NCBI RefSeq assembly: GCF_002368335.1
Contig: NZ_AP018288.1
Span: 4,176,510-4,240,509 of the forward strand
From: Nostoc sp. NIES-4103
GTDB taxonomy: Bacteria; Cyanobacteriota; Cyanobacteriia; Cyanobacteriales; Nostocaceae
Length of the DNA stretch: 64,000 nucleotides
Direction: 5' to 3'
Position numbers and translations under genes: made by a program. Shown one piece after another: positions 36,853 through 45,730 of the stretch. Position 1 is the first letter of the stretch; every line of letters begins with the position of its first letter. The notes under the pieces were generated by a model. That model was not told the origin of the DNA and ran no database searches. It worked only from the letters and a program-made list of their open reading frames with translations.

Positions 36853-37866
36853 TTATTCCCCGTAGTGACCACCAGTCACCTTACCTCGGAAAACAATGTA
36901 TTGATAAAGGTTATAAAACAGCATTACAGGAATTAGAAAACCAATAAATATGAGCATGATTACTAAGGAACTAGGATCAGCAGATGCTTCATAGATGGTA
37001 ATCCCAGGGGGAATGATGTAAGGAAATACAACTAATCCTAAGCCAAAAAATGACAACATGAATAACAGAATAGTCCAGATAAAAGGCGCTCTTTCTTGTT
37101 TTTGAGTCAGACTAGTAAGGAGTTTAAAAATTAATATTACTCCCAGCAGTGGAATGAGTGCAAAGATAAAAACTAGGGGCAGTTCAAATAAGCGTGACCT
37201 TGCACTTTCATAAAATATCGGTGTGGTAATCGTGATGAAAATTGCACCAATCAACGTTGTCCAAGCAGCAATTTTTGCAGTTTTATAATGTGTTTCTTGT
37301 AACTCTCCTGTAGTTTTCCAAATCAGATAAGTTGAGCCAATCAACACATATCCTTGAATCAACGTCAAAGCCACCAATACTGTGGGAATACTTAGCCAGT
37401 CCCAAGTTGTACCAATAAAGTGTCCTTGCTCATCAACATTAATACCTTTTAACACAGCACCCAGAGCAAATCCTTGACCGAGTGCAGCGCTAAAACTTCC
37501 AGCACCAAAAGCAAAATTCCAAAATAATTTTCGCGTTGCTAACTCCCGAAATTCAAATGCCACAGCACGAAAGATGAACCCAAATATCATGATGATAATT
37601 GGGATATACAAAGCATTTAAAATTGTGCTATAGGCTAAGGGAAACGCACCAAATAAACCTCCCCCCATCAGTACCAGCCAGGTTTCATTAGCATCCCAAA
37701 TATTGCTTAAGCTGGTCATCAAAACGCTACGGCGTTTTTCATCAGAGGAGGTAAGAGACAATATACCTACTCCTAAATCAAACCCATCAAGCATCACATA
37801 CAGGAAGAGAAAGAAAGCTAAAATCACAAACCATACCTGTGGCAGAAAATACTTTAGCGTCTCCAT
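36853..37866 (-). CDS. cydB: cytochrome bd-type quinol oxidase subunit II
   Basis: 337 residues with eight or nine hydrophobic segments. YVMLDGFDLGVGIL, NIWDANETWLVLMGGGLFGA and FEFRELATRKLFWNFAFGAG are diagnostic of CydB, the second membrane subunit of the quinol oxidase that reduces oxygen to water. A strong AGGAGGT ribosome site precedes ATG 37866. Unusually no cydA is present on either side: upstream are 268 non-coding bases and ald, downstream argS. Either cydA lies elsewhere or it was lost. Confidence 0.94.
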   Translation of the reverse strand: METLKYFLPQVWFVILAFFLFLYVMLDGFDLGVGILSLTSSDEKRRSVLMTSLSNIWDANETWLVLMGGGLFGAFPLAYSTILNALYIPIIIMIFGFIFRAVAFEFRELATRKLFWNFAFGAGSFSAALGQGFALGAVLKGINVDEQGHFIGTTWDWLSIPTVLVALTLIQGYVLIGSTYLIWKTTGELQETHYKTAKIAAWTTLIGAIFITITTPIFYESARSRLFELPLVFIFALIPLLGVILIFKLLTSLTQKQERAPFIWTILLFMLSFFGLGLVVFPYIIPPGITIYEASADPSSLVIMLIFIGFLIPVMLFYNLYQYIVFRGKVTGGHYGE

Positions 37867-37921
37867 ACAACCTCCTCATGTTGTGCTTTTACAGGGCATT
37901 CATCTAAAACGAATTCTCAGG

Positions 37922-37937
37922 AGTAGTATATACTGCT
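37922..37937. promoter_or_regulatory. AGTAGTATATACTGCT dyad upstream of cydB
   Basis: A 16-base near-perfect palindrome about 55 bases before the cydB start. Could be an operator; no regulator can be named. Confidence 0.3.
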
Positions 37938-38134
37938 GCATTCTATTAGGCTTGAGGATTAGCGTTATTACATCATTCTCTCAATAGAATGATCGGTTCA
38001 GTTAATCATTTCTTCTTTCTCTTTGCGTTCTTGCCGTCCTTTGCAGTTAGTTAAAAAATTGACTTTGACAAAGAGTTTTAGCCTTAACTGAACCGTGTTG
38101 AGCTATATTCACCATTCACTTCACTAATGTGAAA

Positions 38135-39226
38135 TTAACTTACTAAATCAGGGAACACTTCTTGCACAGCAGGATGCACTAAGCGATGATTTTGTACATT
38201 CACACCCTTGGCTAATGCTGGGTTAACTTCTAGTGCTTTAATGCCCAAATTTGCCAATTGGACGACGTAAGGCAATGTACTATTATTAAGTGCTTGGGTT
38301 GCTGTCCAAGGTACTGCTCCTGGCATATTAGGTACGCCATAATGTACTACACCTTCTTCTAGGTACACTGGATTGGTGTGGGATGTGGCGTGTAAAGTTT
38401 CTACACAGCCGCCTTGGTCAACGGCGACATCAACAATTACAGAACCAGGATGCATTTGTTTGACCAATTCGCGAGATACTAGTATTGGTGCCCTACGTCC
38501 AAGGACTAAAACAGCACCAATTAGTAAGTCAGCTTCTTTCACGGCGGCTTCGATATGGGCAGAGTTGCTGTAAAGCAATTCCACTCTAGAACCAAATAAA
38601 GTTTCTAGGTAGGATAAACGCTCGACATTTACATCTAAAATTTGCACGATCGCACCCATACCCACGGCAATTTTAGCTGCTTCTGTGCCGACAACGCCCC
38701 CACCTAAAATCACTACTTTACCCGGTTTGACTCCAGGAACGCCGCCCAAAAGAACGCCTCTACCACCTTGTTGGCGTTCTAGGAACCTAGCCCCAAATTG
38801 TACTGATAGCCGACCAGCAATCACGCTCATGGGGGTAAGTAGAGGTAGCTTGTTAGCACCAGGCAACTCTACAGTTTCATAGGCGATCGCACAAATACCA
38901 CAATCAATTAAACTCTCGGTTAATTTGCGATCGGCAGCTAAATGCAGATAAGTAAATAATATCTGTCCCTTTTGCAAAAATTTATATTCACTTACCAGTG
39001 GTTCTTTAACTTTGATCACTAACTCCCGATTCCAAGCTGCTTCTGATGTAGAGACAATCTCCGCCCCAGCACTTGCATAATCATCATCTGTGAATCCAGC
39101 ACCATCACCTGCTTGTGTCTGGACAAAGATGCTATGACCATTTTCTCGTAACACCCGCACGCTAGAAGGACTCAAACCTACCCGAAATTCCTGATCCTTG
39201 GTTTCCTTGGGAACGCCAATTTCCAT
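38135..39226 (-). CDS. ald: alanine dehydrogenase
   Basis: 363 residues from ATG 39226, chosen over an upstream ATG because GAGAGG precedes it and the family begins MEIGVPKETKDQEFRVGLSP. Also visible: VAGRLSVQFGARFLE, the NAD-binding VVILGGGVVGTEAAKIAVGM and GVPNMPGAVPWTATQALNN. It oxidises L-alanine to pyruvate and ammonia with NAD; in Anabaena relatives it serves heterocysts. Faces the HLIP gene across 350 bases. Confidence 0.95.
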   Translation of the reverse strand: MEIGVPKETKDQEFRVGLSPSSVRVLRENGHSIFVQTQAGDGAGFTDDDYASAGAEIVSTSEAAWNRELVIKVKEPLVSEYKFLQKGQILFTYLHLAADRKLTESLIDCGICAIAYETVELPGANKLPLLTPMSVIAGRLSVQFGARFLERQQGGRGVLLGGVPGVKPGKVVILGGGVVGTEAAKIAVGMGAIVQILDVNVERLSYLETLFGSRVELLYSNSAHIEAAVKEADLLIGAVLVLGRRAPILVSRELVKQMHPGSVIVDVAVDQGGCVETLHATSHTNPVYLEEGVVHYGVPNMPGAVPWTATQALNNSTLPYVVQLANLGIKALEVNPALAKGVNVQNHRLVHPAVQEVFPDLVS

Positions 39227-39576
39227 ATATCGCCTCTCATAAATTTTTTGTTCCACTTTAGCCTGCCAGTAACAGACAAGCACTTCCGTATTCTGCTTAA
39301 CTACATACCACCCTAACGTTTTCAAACCGACTATAGAAGCTGCAAAGTCTTACTCTTGACTATTAACGTCACATCTCTACAATATATAAAGAATAATTAC
39401 AATTTGTTAATATAGCTGTTGCAGAGCTTCCCGCCAGGAAACAGCTAGCTTGAAAAAGCTATCTTGCAGTTCAGGCGCTGTATTAGCTCAAAATCTACCA
39501 AAGTCCTGCTTGGAGTCAACCTCCGCCCTGACTTTTTGCTATCAAATCCCGTTTGCCAAAAAGAGGTTTTTTGAAC
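39227..39576. promoter_or_regulatory. divergent promoter region of ald and the HLIP gene
   Basis: 350 bases between divergent starts. A/T-rich near 39370-39410. No confident -10/-35 or regulator site was found. Confidence 0.4.
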
Positions 39577-39747
39577 ATGACACAACCACAACCAACAGTT
39601 ACCCCCAAACTGGAAGAGCCTAAATTTGGCTTTAATGAATATGCTGAACGATTGAATGGTCGAGCCGCAATGATTGGCTTCGGCTTGATGGTGTTGATTG
39701 AGTACGTCACCAATCAAGGCGTGCTATCCTGGCTCGGACTGAAATAG
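39577..39747 (+). CDS. hli: high-light-inducible protein (HLIP/SCP)
   Basis: 56 residues from ATG 39577. One transmembrane helix with the chlorophyll-binding motif AERLNGRAAMIGFGLMVLIE, typical of Hlips that bind chlorophyll and carotenoid and protect photosystem II assembly. Ends SWLGLK. Usually induced by high light or nutrient stress, which is family knowledge only. Confidence 0.93.
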   Translation: MTQPQPTVTPKLEEPKFGFNEYAERLNGRAAMIGFGLMVLIEYVTNQGVLSWLGLK

Positions 39748-40142
39748 TGCTAAGGCGTGGAGTTAGGAGTTAGGAGTTAAGAGTTAGGAGTTATTTCTCC
39801 CCTCATCTCCCCCATCTCCCCCACTCCCCACCTCCCCTGCTCCCCTGCCCTGTTTCACTAAGTTGTAAGCTAGTAATTAGAAGAGTTTAAACCAGCTGGA
39901 ATATCTAGCTGGTTTTGACTATATCGATTAAAAGTGAACTACCTCTCCTGATTTGTCGTCTATAACTATGAAGCACACCAAAAAGTGTCAGTCTTAGCTA
40001 AAAAACGCAAATAATACACGCAAGCTAGTTAATTACTACACTTGTGACCCTACTGAAGAAAACTCTAATATCTTAGATGCTTCTCATCAGCAGGAGAACT
40101 CAAAGGTGAGGTATTCTCGGTAACTTGACATAAAAGGTAAAC
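39748..40142. repeat. gap with TTAGGAG and CTCATCTCCCCC repeats
   Basis: GAGTTAGGAG units at about 39760-39792, then CCCCTCATCTCCCCCATCTC-type tracts to 39850. The rest, 39850-40142, holds no recognised signal and should contain the promoter of the next gene. Confidence 0.75.
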
Positions 40143-40160
40143 TTGATAAACCAAGCTGTG

Positions 40161-40457
40161 ATGAACGCTGTATTACCTCGTTTTTTGAAGTCAACCTACA
40201 GGAAAGACCCGCTAGTCAGTGTATTAATCACCGTAGGTGTAGTAGATGCCCTGATTGGTGGACTTGATGATAGCTGGTCATTGTTTGCCTTTGGCTTGGG
40301 GACAGCAGGTGTAGCCCTCGCCTTTAAGTTATGGCGTGTCCAGCAACGCCGCTCTATCCCAGAAGAGCCTGTAGTACAACATTACTTGCCTTCTCGCTCA
40401 TCTAGTCCGACTCTACCTACATTGACGACGGTTGCTAAGAAAAAACCACCTCAGTAA
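40161..40457 (+). CDS. unknown small membrane protein
   Basis: 98 residues from ATG 40161; a TTG at 40143 with AAAGGT before it is an equally possible start. Hydrophobic stretches SVLITVGVVDALIGG and WSLFAFGLGTAGVALAFKLW suggest two membrane helices, followed by a basic, Pro/Ser-rich tail. Probably a cyanobacteria-specific protein. No function can be given. Confidence 0.6.
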   Translation: MNAVLPRFLKSTYRKDPLVSVLITVGVVDALIGGLDDSWSLFAFGLGTAGVALAFKLWRVQQRRSIPEEPVVQHYLPSRSSSPTLPTLTTVAKKKPPQ

Positions 40458-40530
40458 GGAGATAAGGGAGATAAGGGAGATAAGGGGGATGAGGGAGATG
40501 TCACTTACCCATTTCTCGATGCTATGACTA
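40458..40530. repeat. GGAGATAAGGGAGATAAGGG tandem repeat
   Basis: Purine-rich 9-base units (GGAGATAAG) at 40458-40500, in the gap between two plus-strand genes. Confidence 0.85.
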
Positions 40531-40600
40531 ATAGAAGTATTTAAATAGTGAGGAAAAATTAGTGAGTAGTGAGGGAAGAGGTGGTGCAAGTAATTCTGTA

Positions 40601-41635
40601 ATGCGCCAACATATGATTTTGGCTTTGATGGCAACTATTGCCCTTGGATTAACTACTGTTCAAGGGTTTTATACTTATGTTGCACAAGCTGTTACCCAAG
40701 TAACACCAAACTCCCAAACTCCTACTAATTTTGCCAATCCCCAGCTAATTTATAGCCTAACTGGACATACAGGAACCGTTAAATCATTAGCTTTTAGTCC
40801 AAATGGCAAAGTTTTGGCTAGTGGTGGTGCTGACAGCGACGGGGTGATCCGCTTGTGGAACCTAGAAAAGGGCAAAAAATTGGGTACTATCAACAAAGCC
40901 CAAAAAACATCTGTGGAATCTTTGGTGATCTCGCCAGATGGTCAAACTCTAGCCAGCTGTAGCAATGACCACACCATAAACCTTTGGAATTTGAGAAATA
41001 ATAGTTTTACTCGCTCTTTTGTAGGACATACTAGTAATGTATTGTCTTTAGCTGTATCTCCTGATAATAAGATTCTCGTTAGTGGTGCTTTAGATGGGAT
41101 TCGCTTGTGGGATTTGCAACAACAGCGCCCATTAGGTACTCTGGTACGCTTTGATAATTCAATTTTTACAGTGGCAATTAGTCCCGATGGTCAGACTCTG
41201 GCTAGTGGTGACTACAAGGGTGTCATTAAACTATGGAACTTAAGCACTGGTAAATTAATTCGGGAATTAGCAGCACATTCTAATGCAGTCAGTGAGGTAG
41301 CTTTTACACCAAATGGAGAGAATTTAGTTAGTGCTAGCCGCGATCGCACTATTAAAATTTGGAATATCAACTCTTTTCAATTAGTCCGCACTCTCACAGG
41401 ACACAACAATTGGGTAAATGCCATCGCCATTAACCCCGATGGACAAACCCTTGCTAGTGGTGGCAGAGATGGAATTAAACTGTGGAATTTAACTACAGGC
41501 GAGTTATTATATACACTTAATGGTCATAGTGATTGGGTCAGTGCGATCGCATTTAGTCCAGACGGTCAAACCCTCGCCAGCGGTGGATTTGACCGAATAG
41601 TTAATATTTGGGGAACTCCTGTAAAACGTAATTAA
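40601..41635 (+). CDS. WD40 repeat seven-bladed propeller, exported or membrane-anchored
   Basis: 344 residues from ATG 40601. N-terminal hydrophobic segment (ILALMATIALGLTTVQGF) is a signal peptide or anchor. Seven WD40 units follow, each with a GH near the start and an LW or IW end: IRLWNLEKG, INLWNLRNN, IRLWDLQQQ, IKLWNLSTG, IKIWNINSF, IKLWNLTTG and VNIWGTP, enough for one closed propeller. Likely a periplasmic or membrane-side protein-binding platform. The partner is unknown. Confidence 0.9.
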   Translation: MRQHMILALMATIALGLTTVQGFYTYVAQAVTQVTPNSQTPTNFANPQLIYSLTGHTGTVKSLAFSPNGKVLASGGADSDGVIRLWNLEKGKKLGTINKAQKTSVESLVISPDGQTLASCSNDHTINLWNLRNNSFTRSFVGHTSNVLSLAVSPDNKILVSGALDGIRLWDLQQQRPLGTLVRFDNSIFTVAISPDGQTLASGDYKGVIKLWNLSTGKLIRELAAHSNAVSEVAFTPNGENLVSASRDRTIKIWNINSFQLVRTLTGHNNWVNAIAINPDGQTLASGGRDGIKLWNLTTGELLYTLNGHSDWVSAIAFSPDGQTLASGGFDRIVNIWGTPVKRN

Positions 41636-41673
41636 GAGCGATCGCATCAAATAAAACTTAAGATAATAATGAA

Positions 41674-41731
41674 TTTTACCAATTGCGATCGCCTCAAGTT
41701 GTGCTGTTTCGAGGTGTTGCAATTGGTAAAA
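41674..41731. terminator. bidirectional terminator-like hairpin between convergent genes
   Basis: Perfect 13-bp stem TTTTACCAATTGC (41674-41686) / GCAATTGGTAAAA (41719-41731), located between the ends of the WD40 and SLH genes. Confidence 0.7.
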
Positions 41732-41779
41732 CATTTGATTCATTCGCTGTTGTAGCCTCTTGGTGACTCCTTCAGCACT

Positions 41780-43459
41780 TTAGAAGTTGAAGCCAACTCC
41801 CAGTACCAACCCAACTTCAGTGTCATCCAAAAAAGCTGCATTCACAGCACCTGTGGCTGTAAAACGAGAACCTAGAGGAACATCTATACCGCCAGTTAGC
41901 AATAATCCTACATCAGCGTCATCTTCCGTATCAATCGCTACGCCAGCACCTAAGTAAGGTGATACAGCAAATGTCTGGTCACCTGTGGGATTTACTGCAC
42001 GTGGGGCCAAATCAAAAGTCACGGGAACTAGAACAACTGTATCATCACCAAAAACTGCTGAAGGTCGCACTGATAAAAACCGTGTCAAGCCGACTTTGCT
42101 AATAACTGAAAAGTTAGTGTCGTCGCCCAATGCGGTATCACCAGTTAAACCAAAGTTACCAGCAACCCCTATATAACTTGAGCCTCCACGAGTAGCTCTA
42201 CCTGGCGTTACATCACTAGTACCGGTTCCATTTGGTGGCTGCTGACTAACGGTAAGATTTGGTGGTATCAAAACTGCATTAATTGGATAAATGATGCCAT
42301 TGCTAGCTTGGACACCAGGCTGGATAACTCTGGCTTCGTTTACCGAAACTTGATTAGTGGCACTATCAACTTTAATGTTGACAGATGCATCCTCAGCCGT
42401 CTTTACTTCTCCTGTAGAAAGTTGACTAGAAGTTATAGCACCAGGAACCACATGATATCTTAAAATCTTAATCAAGACTTCTCTGTTTTCTGGCCGCTGT
42501 AACTGTTCTAAAGTGCTAGCGGGTAAAGCCGCAAATGCCTCATTAGTAGGAGCAAAAACTGTGTATGGCCCTGGTTGTTGTAAGACATCTGTTAAACCTG
42601 CTGTCTGCAACAGAGAAGTCAGGGTTGAAAAAGAATTACTAGACGCAGCCAGGGAAACAATATTGTTGTTGGTATTGTTATTGGTTTGAGTGGTGCCTGC
42701 GTTGCTAGCTACTATATAGCTAGTAGCAGGACTATCACTACCAAGGGCTTGTAACTGTCCCTGCTTAACTAAAGCTTGATACAAAATTGCTGCTGCTTCA
42801 GCACGAGTCAGCGACACTTGCGGATTAAGTTGATTGACATTGGGGTAGTTAACAACAAGATTGGCTTGTGTTGCTGCTGCGACATTAGTAACGGCGTAGT
42901 CGGGAATGGCTGAAGCATCTGTGTAATAAGTACTGTTAACAGTTGATGCATTATCAGTAGCATTCAAACCCAAACCATTTGTTAAAGCAACCAACGCCTG
43001 CACTTTGGGAATTTGCTGATTTGGTTGAAACAAGTCTCCTGGATAGCCTGTTAAAAATCCAGTTTCGTAGGCTTCTCTAATTGCATCTGCTGCCCAGTAG
43101 TTACCAGGAACATCTCTAAATCCACTGGAAGTTAACTGGCGAACAGGGTTTTGGTTAAAGGCTTTTTGAATTAGTGTAGCAAATTCAGCGCGAGTTACAG
43201 ATTGATTCGGCTTAAACGTGCCATCAGGAAAGCCTGTAATGATGTTTCTTTCGGCTAAGGCTTGGATAAACGGAAGCGCCCAATAATCTGAACTGATATC
43301 ACTAAAGTTAGAGGTTGATGTTGTTGATGGAGTTGTGCTTGGTGATGTGGTTTGCGCTGTGGCTACAGTAGCAACTGTTATGGGAGTAACTGTAGCTGCC
43401 AGCATTCCCAACGCTAGCAAAGTTGCGCTTGCTGAAGACCAACGAAAGAAACTACCCAT
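41780..43459 (-). CDS. SLH - fasciclin (FAS1) - beta-barrel surface protein
   Basis: 559 residues with a signal peptide. Three SLH modules at about 50-235 (FSDISSDYWALPFIQALAER, FRDVPGNYWAADAIREAYE, TDASAIPDYAVTNVAAATQA), a FAS1 domain at about 270-405 (YTVFAPTNEAFAALP, VLIKILRYHVVPGAI, NGIIYPINAVLIPP), and a glycine-rich end (SYIGVAGNFGLTG to LVLGVGFNF) that looks like a small outer-membrane barrel with a terminal Phe. It should tie the peptidoglycan to the outer membrane and present an adhesion module. The combination of three modules is notable. Confidence 0.88.
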   Translation of the reverse strand: MGSFFRWSSASATLLALGMLAATVTPITVATVATAQTTSPSTTPSTTSTSNFSDISSDYWALPFIQALAERNIITGFPDGTFKPNQSVTRAEFATLIQKAFNQNPVRQLTSSGFRDVPGNYWAADAIREAYETGFLTGYPGDLFQPNQQIPKVQALVALTNGLGLNATDNASTVNSTYYTDASAIPDYAVTNVAAATQANLVVNYPNVNQLNPQVSLTRAEAAAILYQALVKQGQLQALGSDSPATSYIVASNAGTTQTNNNTNNNIVSLAASSNSFSTLTSLLQTAGLTDVLQQPGPYTVFAPTNEAFAALPASTLEQLQRPENREVLIKILRYHVVPGAITSSQLSTGEVKTAEDASVNIKVDSATNQVSVNEARVIQPGVQASNGIIYPINAVLIPPNLTVSQQPPNGTGTSDVTPGRATRGGSSYIGVAGNFGLTGDTALGDDTNFSVISKVGLTRFLSVRPSAVFGDDTVVLVPVTFDLAPRAVNPTGDQTFAVSPYLGAGVAIDTEDDADVGLLLTGGIDVPLGSRFTATGAVNAAFLDDTEVGLVLGVGFNF

Positions 43460-44085
43460 GAAAATATCTCCTAAAAAATTAGAGGAATTGATGCAAGTAC
43501 AACTAAATTGATTGATTATTGGAGAAACTCTGCATGATGCGAGGCTGAATAGGCAAAAATTTACAAATATTTTTTGGTTTCATCTCGACATCAAAAGCAC
43601 ATATGCAACCTGTTGAGTAATTTTGGGAAATCAACATTTTGACCACATAATTACTTGCTCTTGCTGTCAGATGCATACATAACTTTATTTGTTCCACCAT
43701 CTTGTGGGTTACTAGAAGAATGGGCATTGGATAGCCATTTTTTCATAAATCTAGAAAAGGGTGGATATCATGAAGTTAGGTCAGCATAACATCTAGCATT
43801 ATTTGAACGAGTTCATCTGTCAATCAAGGTCTTGGTAACATTTTGAAATTATTGCTTGATTTACACAACTAGCTATGGGTTCAATTATTATCAAAGACTT
43901 TCAACCTTTAGATAGATGACTTTAAGTAAAGATTCCATTTACTACTAAAATAGTCGGCGATGTTAATTTTATTTTTAAATATTCTTCTGATTTAAGAAAT
44001 CGATATTTATTATTGATTATTTTATATAAATCTAAAAAATAATATTATAGATTATATAGTGGATTTTTACCTATAAATATATAAC
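43460..44085. other. A/T-rich gap upstream of the SLH gene, no convincing gene
   Basis: Should hold the promoter of the SLH gene. A 74-codon minus-strand frame at 43503-43727 has no homology I recognise and no good ribosome site. Nothing else stands out. Confidence 0.5.
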
Positions 44086-44116
44086 GTACCTATGAAGTAA
44101 AATACTTCATAGGTAC
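44086..44116 (-). terminator. terminator hairpin after the 68-aa peptide gene
   Basis: Perfect 14-bp stem (GTACCTATGAAGTA / TACTTCATAGGTAC) with an AAA loop; T/A-rich sequence follows on the minus strand. About 100 bases after the peptide stop. Confidence 0.75.
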
Positions 44117-44213
44117 AAAATCACAACAGATTCAGTGATACTAGATACAATCTGTCCGTCAAATAGCCAAAGCTATTTGTATTTAGAGTCAGGAAGTAAT
44201 AGACAGGTAAGGG

Positions 44214-44420
44214 CTAAGAGCAAGAATCTTGCCTAAAGCCTAAAATCTTTATAGGAAAACTTTGACCACTAGCATCAGTGAGAGTACCTTTAACAGTAAT
44301 ATCAGGCCTCATGGCTGAATAATCTTGTCTTTTACCTCCATAAAATCCACCAGAGAGAAGCTTTTGTTGTTCTGTAGACAGCTCTAAAAATATCTCGGAT
44401 TCGATGGTTTTAACTAACAT
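44214..44420 (-). CDS. double-glycine leader peptide (bacteriocin-like), 68 aa
   Basis: 68 residues. The leader FLELSTEQQKLLSGG is the classic double-glycine type recognised by C39-peptidase transporters; cleavage after GG would release a 43-residue peptide starting FYGGKRQDYSAMRP and ending DSCS. It lies downstream of the C39 ABC transporter and HlyD adaptor on the same strand. Similar cyanobacterial peptides are called CTB-type bacteriocins, but the activity here is unknown. The other copy is at 44937-45149. Confidence 0.85.
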   Translation of the reverse strand: MLVKTIESEIFLELSTEQQKLLSGGFYGGKRQDYSAMRPDITVKGTLTDASGQSFPIKILGFRQDSCS

Positions 44421-44439
44421 AGTTGATTGCCTCGATTAC

Positions 44440-44571
44440 TTACATGAATGATGATTGGACTAATTGAGGTTGAAAAAATTGAACCTTGAAGTAGTTAAGT
44501 ATCCTGGGATGTCCGAAGCCACTATCACCAAAGTTAATGTTATCAAATTCACTTTCACTCAAATTACTCAT
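44440..44571 (-). CDS. possible 43-aa small protein with a strong ribosome site
   Basis: MSNLSESEFDNINFGDSGFG, then a 23-residue basic/aromatic end. ATG 44571 is preceded by GGAGGTTGC, a near-ideal ribosome site. It sits between the two double-glycine peptide genes on the same strand and stops 20 bases before the next start. There is no GG leader. Could be an immunity or accessory peptide or a chance frame. Confidence 0.4.
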   Translation of the reverse strand: MSNLSESEFDNINFGDSGFGHPRILNYFKVQFFQPQLVQSSFM

Positions 44572-44697
44572 GCAACCTCCAGCTAGAGTTATTATTACTC
44601 TATGGATAATGCCACAAGCAAATTAGATGTGATGATTTGAGTTGACATAACGGATGACTTTAATTCACCAGATAAAGATACTTTGAAGTTTTTGTAG

Positions 44698-44726
44698 TTA
44701 CGGGATCATTCAATATGATCCCGTAA
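44698..44726 (-). terminator. terminator hairpin after the 70-aa peptide gene
   Basis: Perfect 12-bp stem (TTACGGGATCAT / ATGATCCCGTAA) with a 5-base loop, on the downstream side of the 70-residue peptide gene. Confidence 0.7.
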
Positions 44727-44936
44727 TAAACATCCATCAAATAACCGAAACTATTTGCGTCTATAGTCAGGGAAGAGCAGAAATATAGGCGCTATAGCTA
44801 GCACTTTCATTTCTGGTCTCTTAATCATAGATTTAATGTATTAAGAGAACATAGAAGACCATTTAAACTTTCTCAAAACCTAATTGTTATTGAGCAAGTT
44901 ATGTGGTTCTTCTTCTCTTCCTTCTAGTCGCAAAGT

Positions 44937-45149
44937 TTAAGATATTCTTTGGACACGAACTAGGCTTCTGCTTCTAACTCTGTAAAGGCGAACACCTTTA
45001 CCTCCCATGAAAGGAGTACCCTTATCATCGTCCTCTTCATCTTGATTATCAGTGTCTTCTTCATCACCAGGTTTGATTCCACCAGCTAGAAGTTGTTGTT
45101 GCTCTGTGGATAAATCTGCAAGTAAATCAGACATCATTTGTGTTGGCAT
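44937..45149 (-). CDS. double-glycine leader peptide (bacteriocin-like), 70 aa
   Basis: 70 residues. Leader LLADLSTEQQQLLAGG; predicted release after GG gives a 46-residue peptide with a very acidic first half (GDEEDTDNQDEEDDDKG) and a basic second half (KGVRLYRVRSRSLVRVQRIS). The charge split is striking and may mask a cationic toxin-like end. It lies downstream of the C39 transporter on the same strand. A 7-bp dyad precedes it at 45174-45192. Confidence 0.85.
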   Translation of the reverse strand: MPTQMMSDLLADLSTEQQQLLAGGIKPGDEEDTDNQDEEDDDKGTPFMGGKGVRLYRVRSRSLVRVQRIS

Positions 45150-45173
45150 AAATCATGAACCTCACTTACGTAT

Positions 45174-45192
45174 ATAGGTGTTAATCACCTAT
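45174..45192 (-). promoter_or_regulatory. 7-bp dyad upstream of the 70-aa peptide
   Basis: ATAGGTG-TTAAT-CACCTAT, 25 bases upstream of the start codon. An equivalent TAGGTGG-GTAGA-CCACCTA lies 24 bases upstream of the remnant peptide at 51027-51134. Possible operator or 5' leader hairpin. Confidence 0.5.
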
Positions 45193-45730
45193 GTTTTTAT
45201 TATTAACTACAATCATAAATAATAAATTATTCCAAGGTTAGAAAAGCAGATGATGAATATCTTTCTTTCGACTCATGAATATAACAGGAATATTTGAAAT
45301 AATACCGAACAAATGTTTTAAATAAAATTAGTTATATCCCTAAAAGACATTGATTTTCATATGAAAATATGAGTATGTTACTTTATAAAACATACTCATG
45401 TTTTTATCTGGATAAATTAGCAGCAGCTTGCACTTTAATAAGAATTCATAAGTCATCCCAATTCGCCATTAATAGACTTAGAACTAGCAAGACTTTCTTG
45501 GGTCGCACTGTTGCCTAATTTTGGAGAATTGGAGGGGGACTTAAACCCCTGCAATTCATCTGTGGCTTTGTAGAGAATTAATACTGAATTCTGACTACTG
45601 ACTCCTTCCTGAATTTTATTTTGTTAATCATCAGCCAAAAATTGAAACCTGGCTAATTTATTCGTTGGAGTGACTTGAATGCAAATAATTGATCGAAGAG
45701 GTCAGTCCTCAAGTCATTAAAGCCAAATTA
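45193..45730. other. gap between the ABC transporter and the peptide genes
   Basis: Contains the hairpin ATGAGTATGTT (45369-45379) / AACATACTCAT (45389-45399), flanked by T-runs on the plus side, a likely transcription end of the transporter gene. A minus-strand open stretch at 45453-45623 has no start codon. No gene can be supported. Confidence 0.5.

Noticed and set aside
43503..43727. A 74-codon minus-strand frame upstream of the SLH gene
   Set aside because: No ribosome site, no recognisable domain, composition like the surrounding A/T-rich gap.
45453..45623. Minus-strand open stretch reading LYKATDELQGFKSP and SATQESLASSKSINGELG
   Set aside because: No ATG or GTG start and a stop directly upstream; no match to the double-glycine peptides. 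Perhaps a relic, but not supportable.
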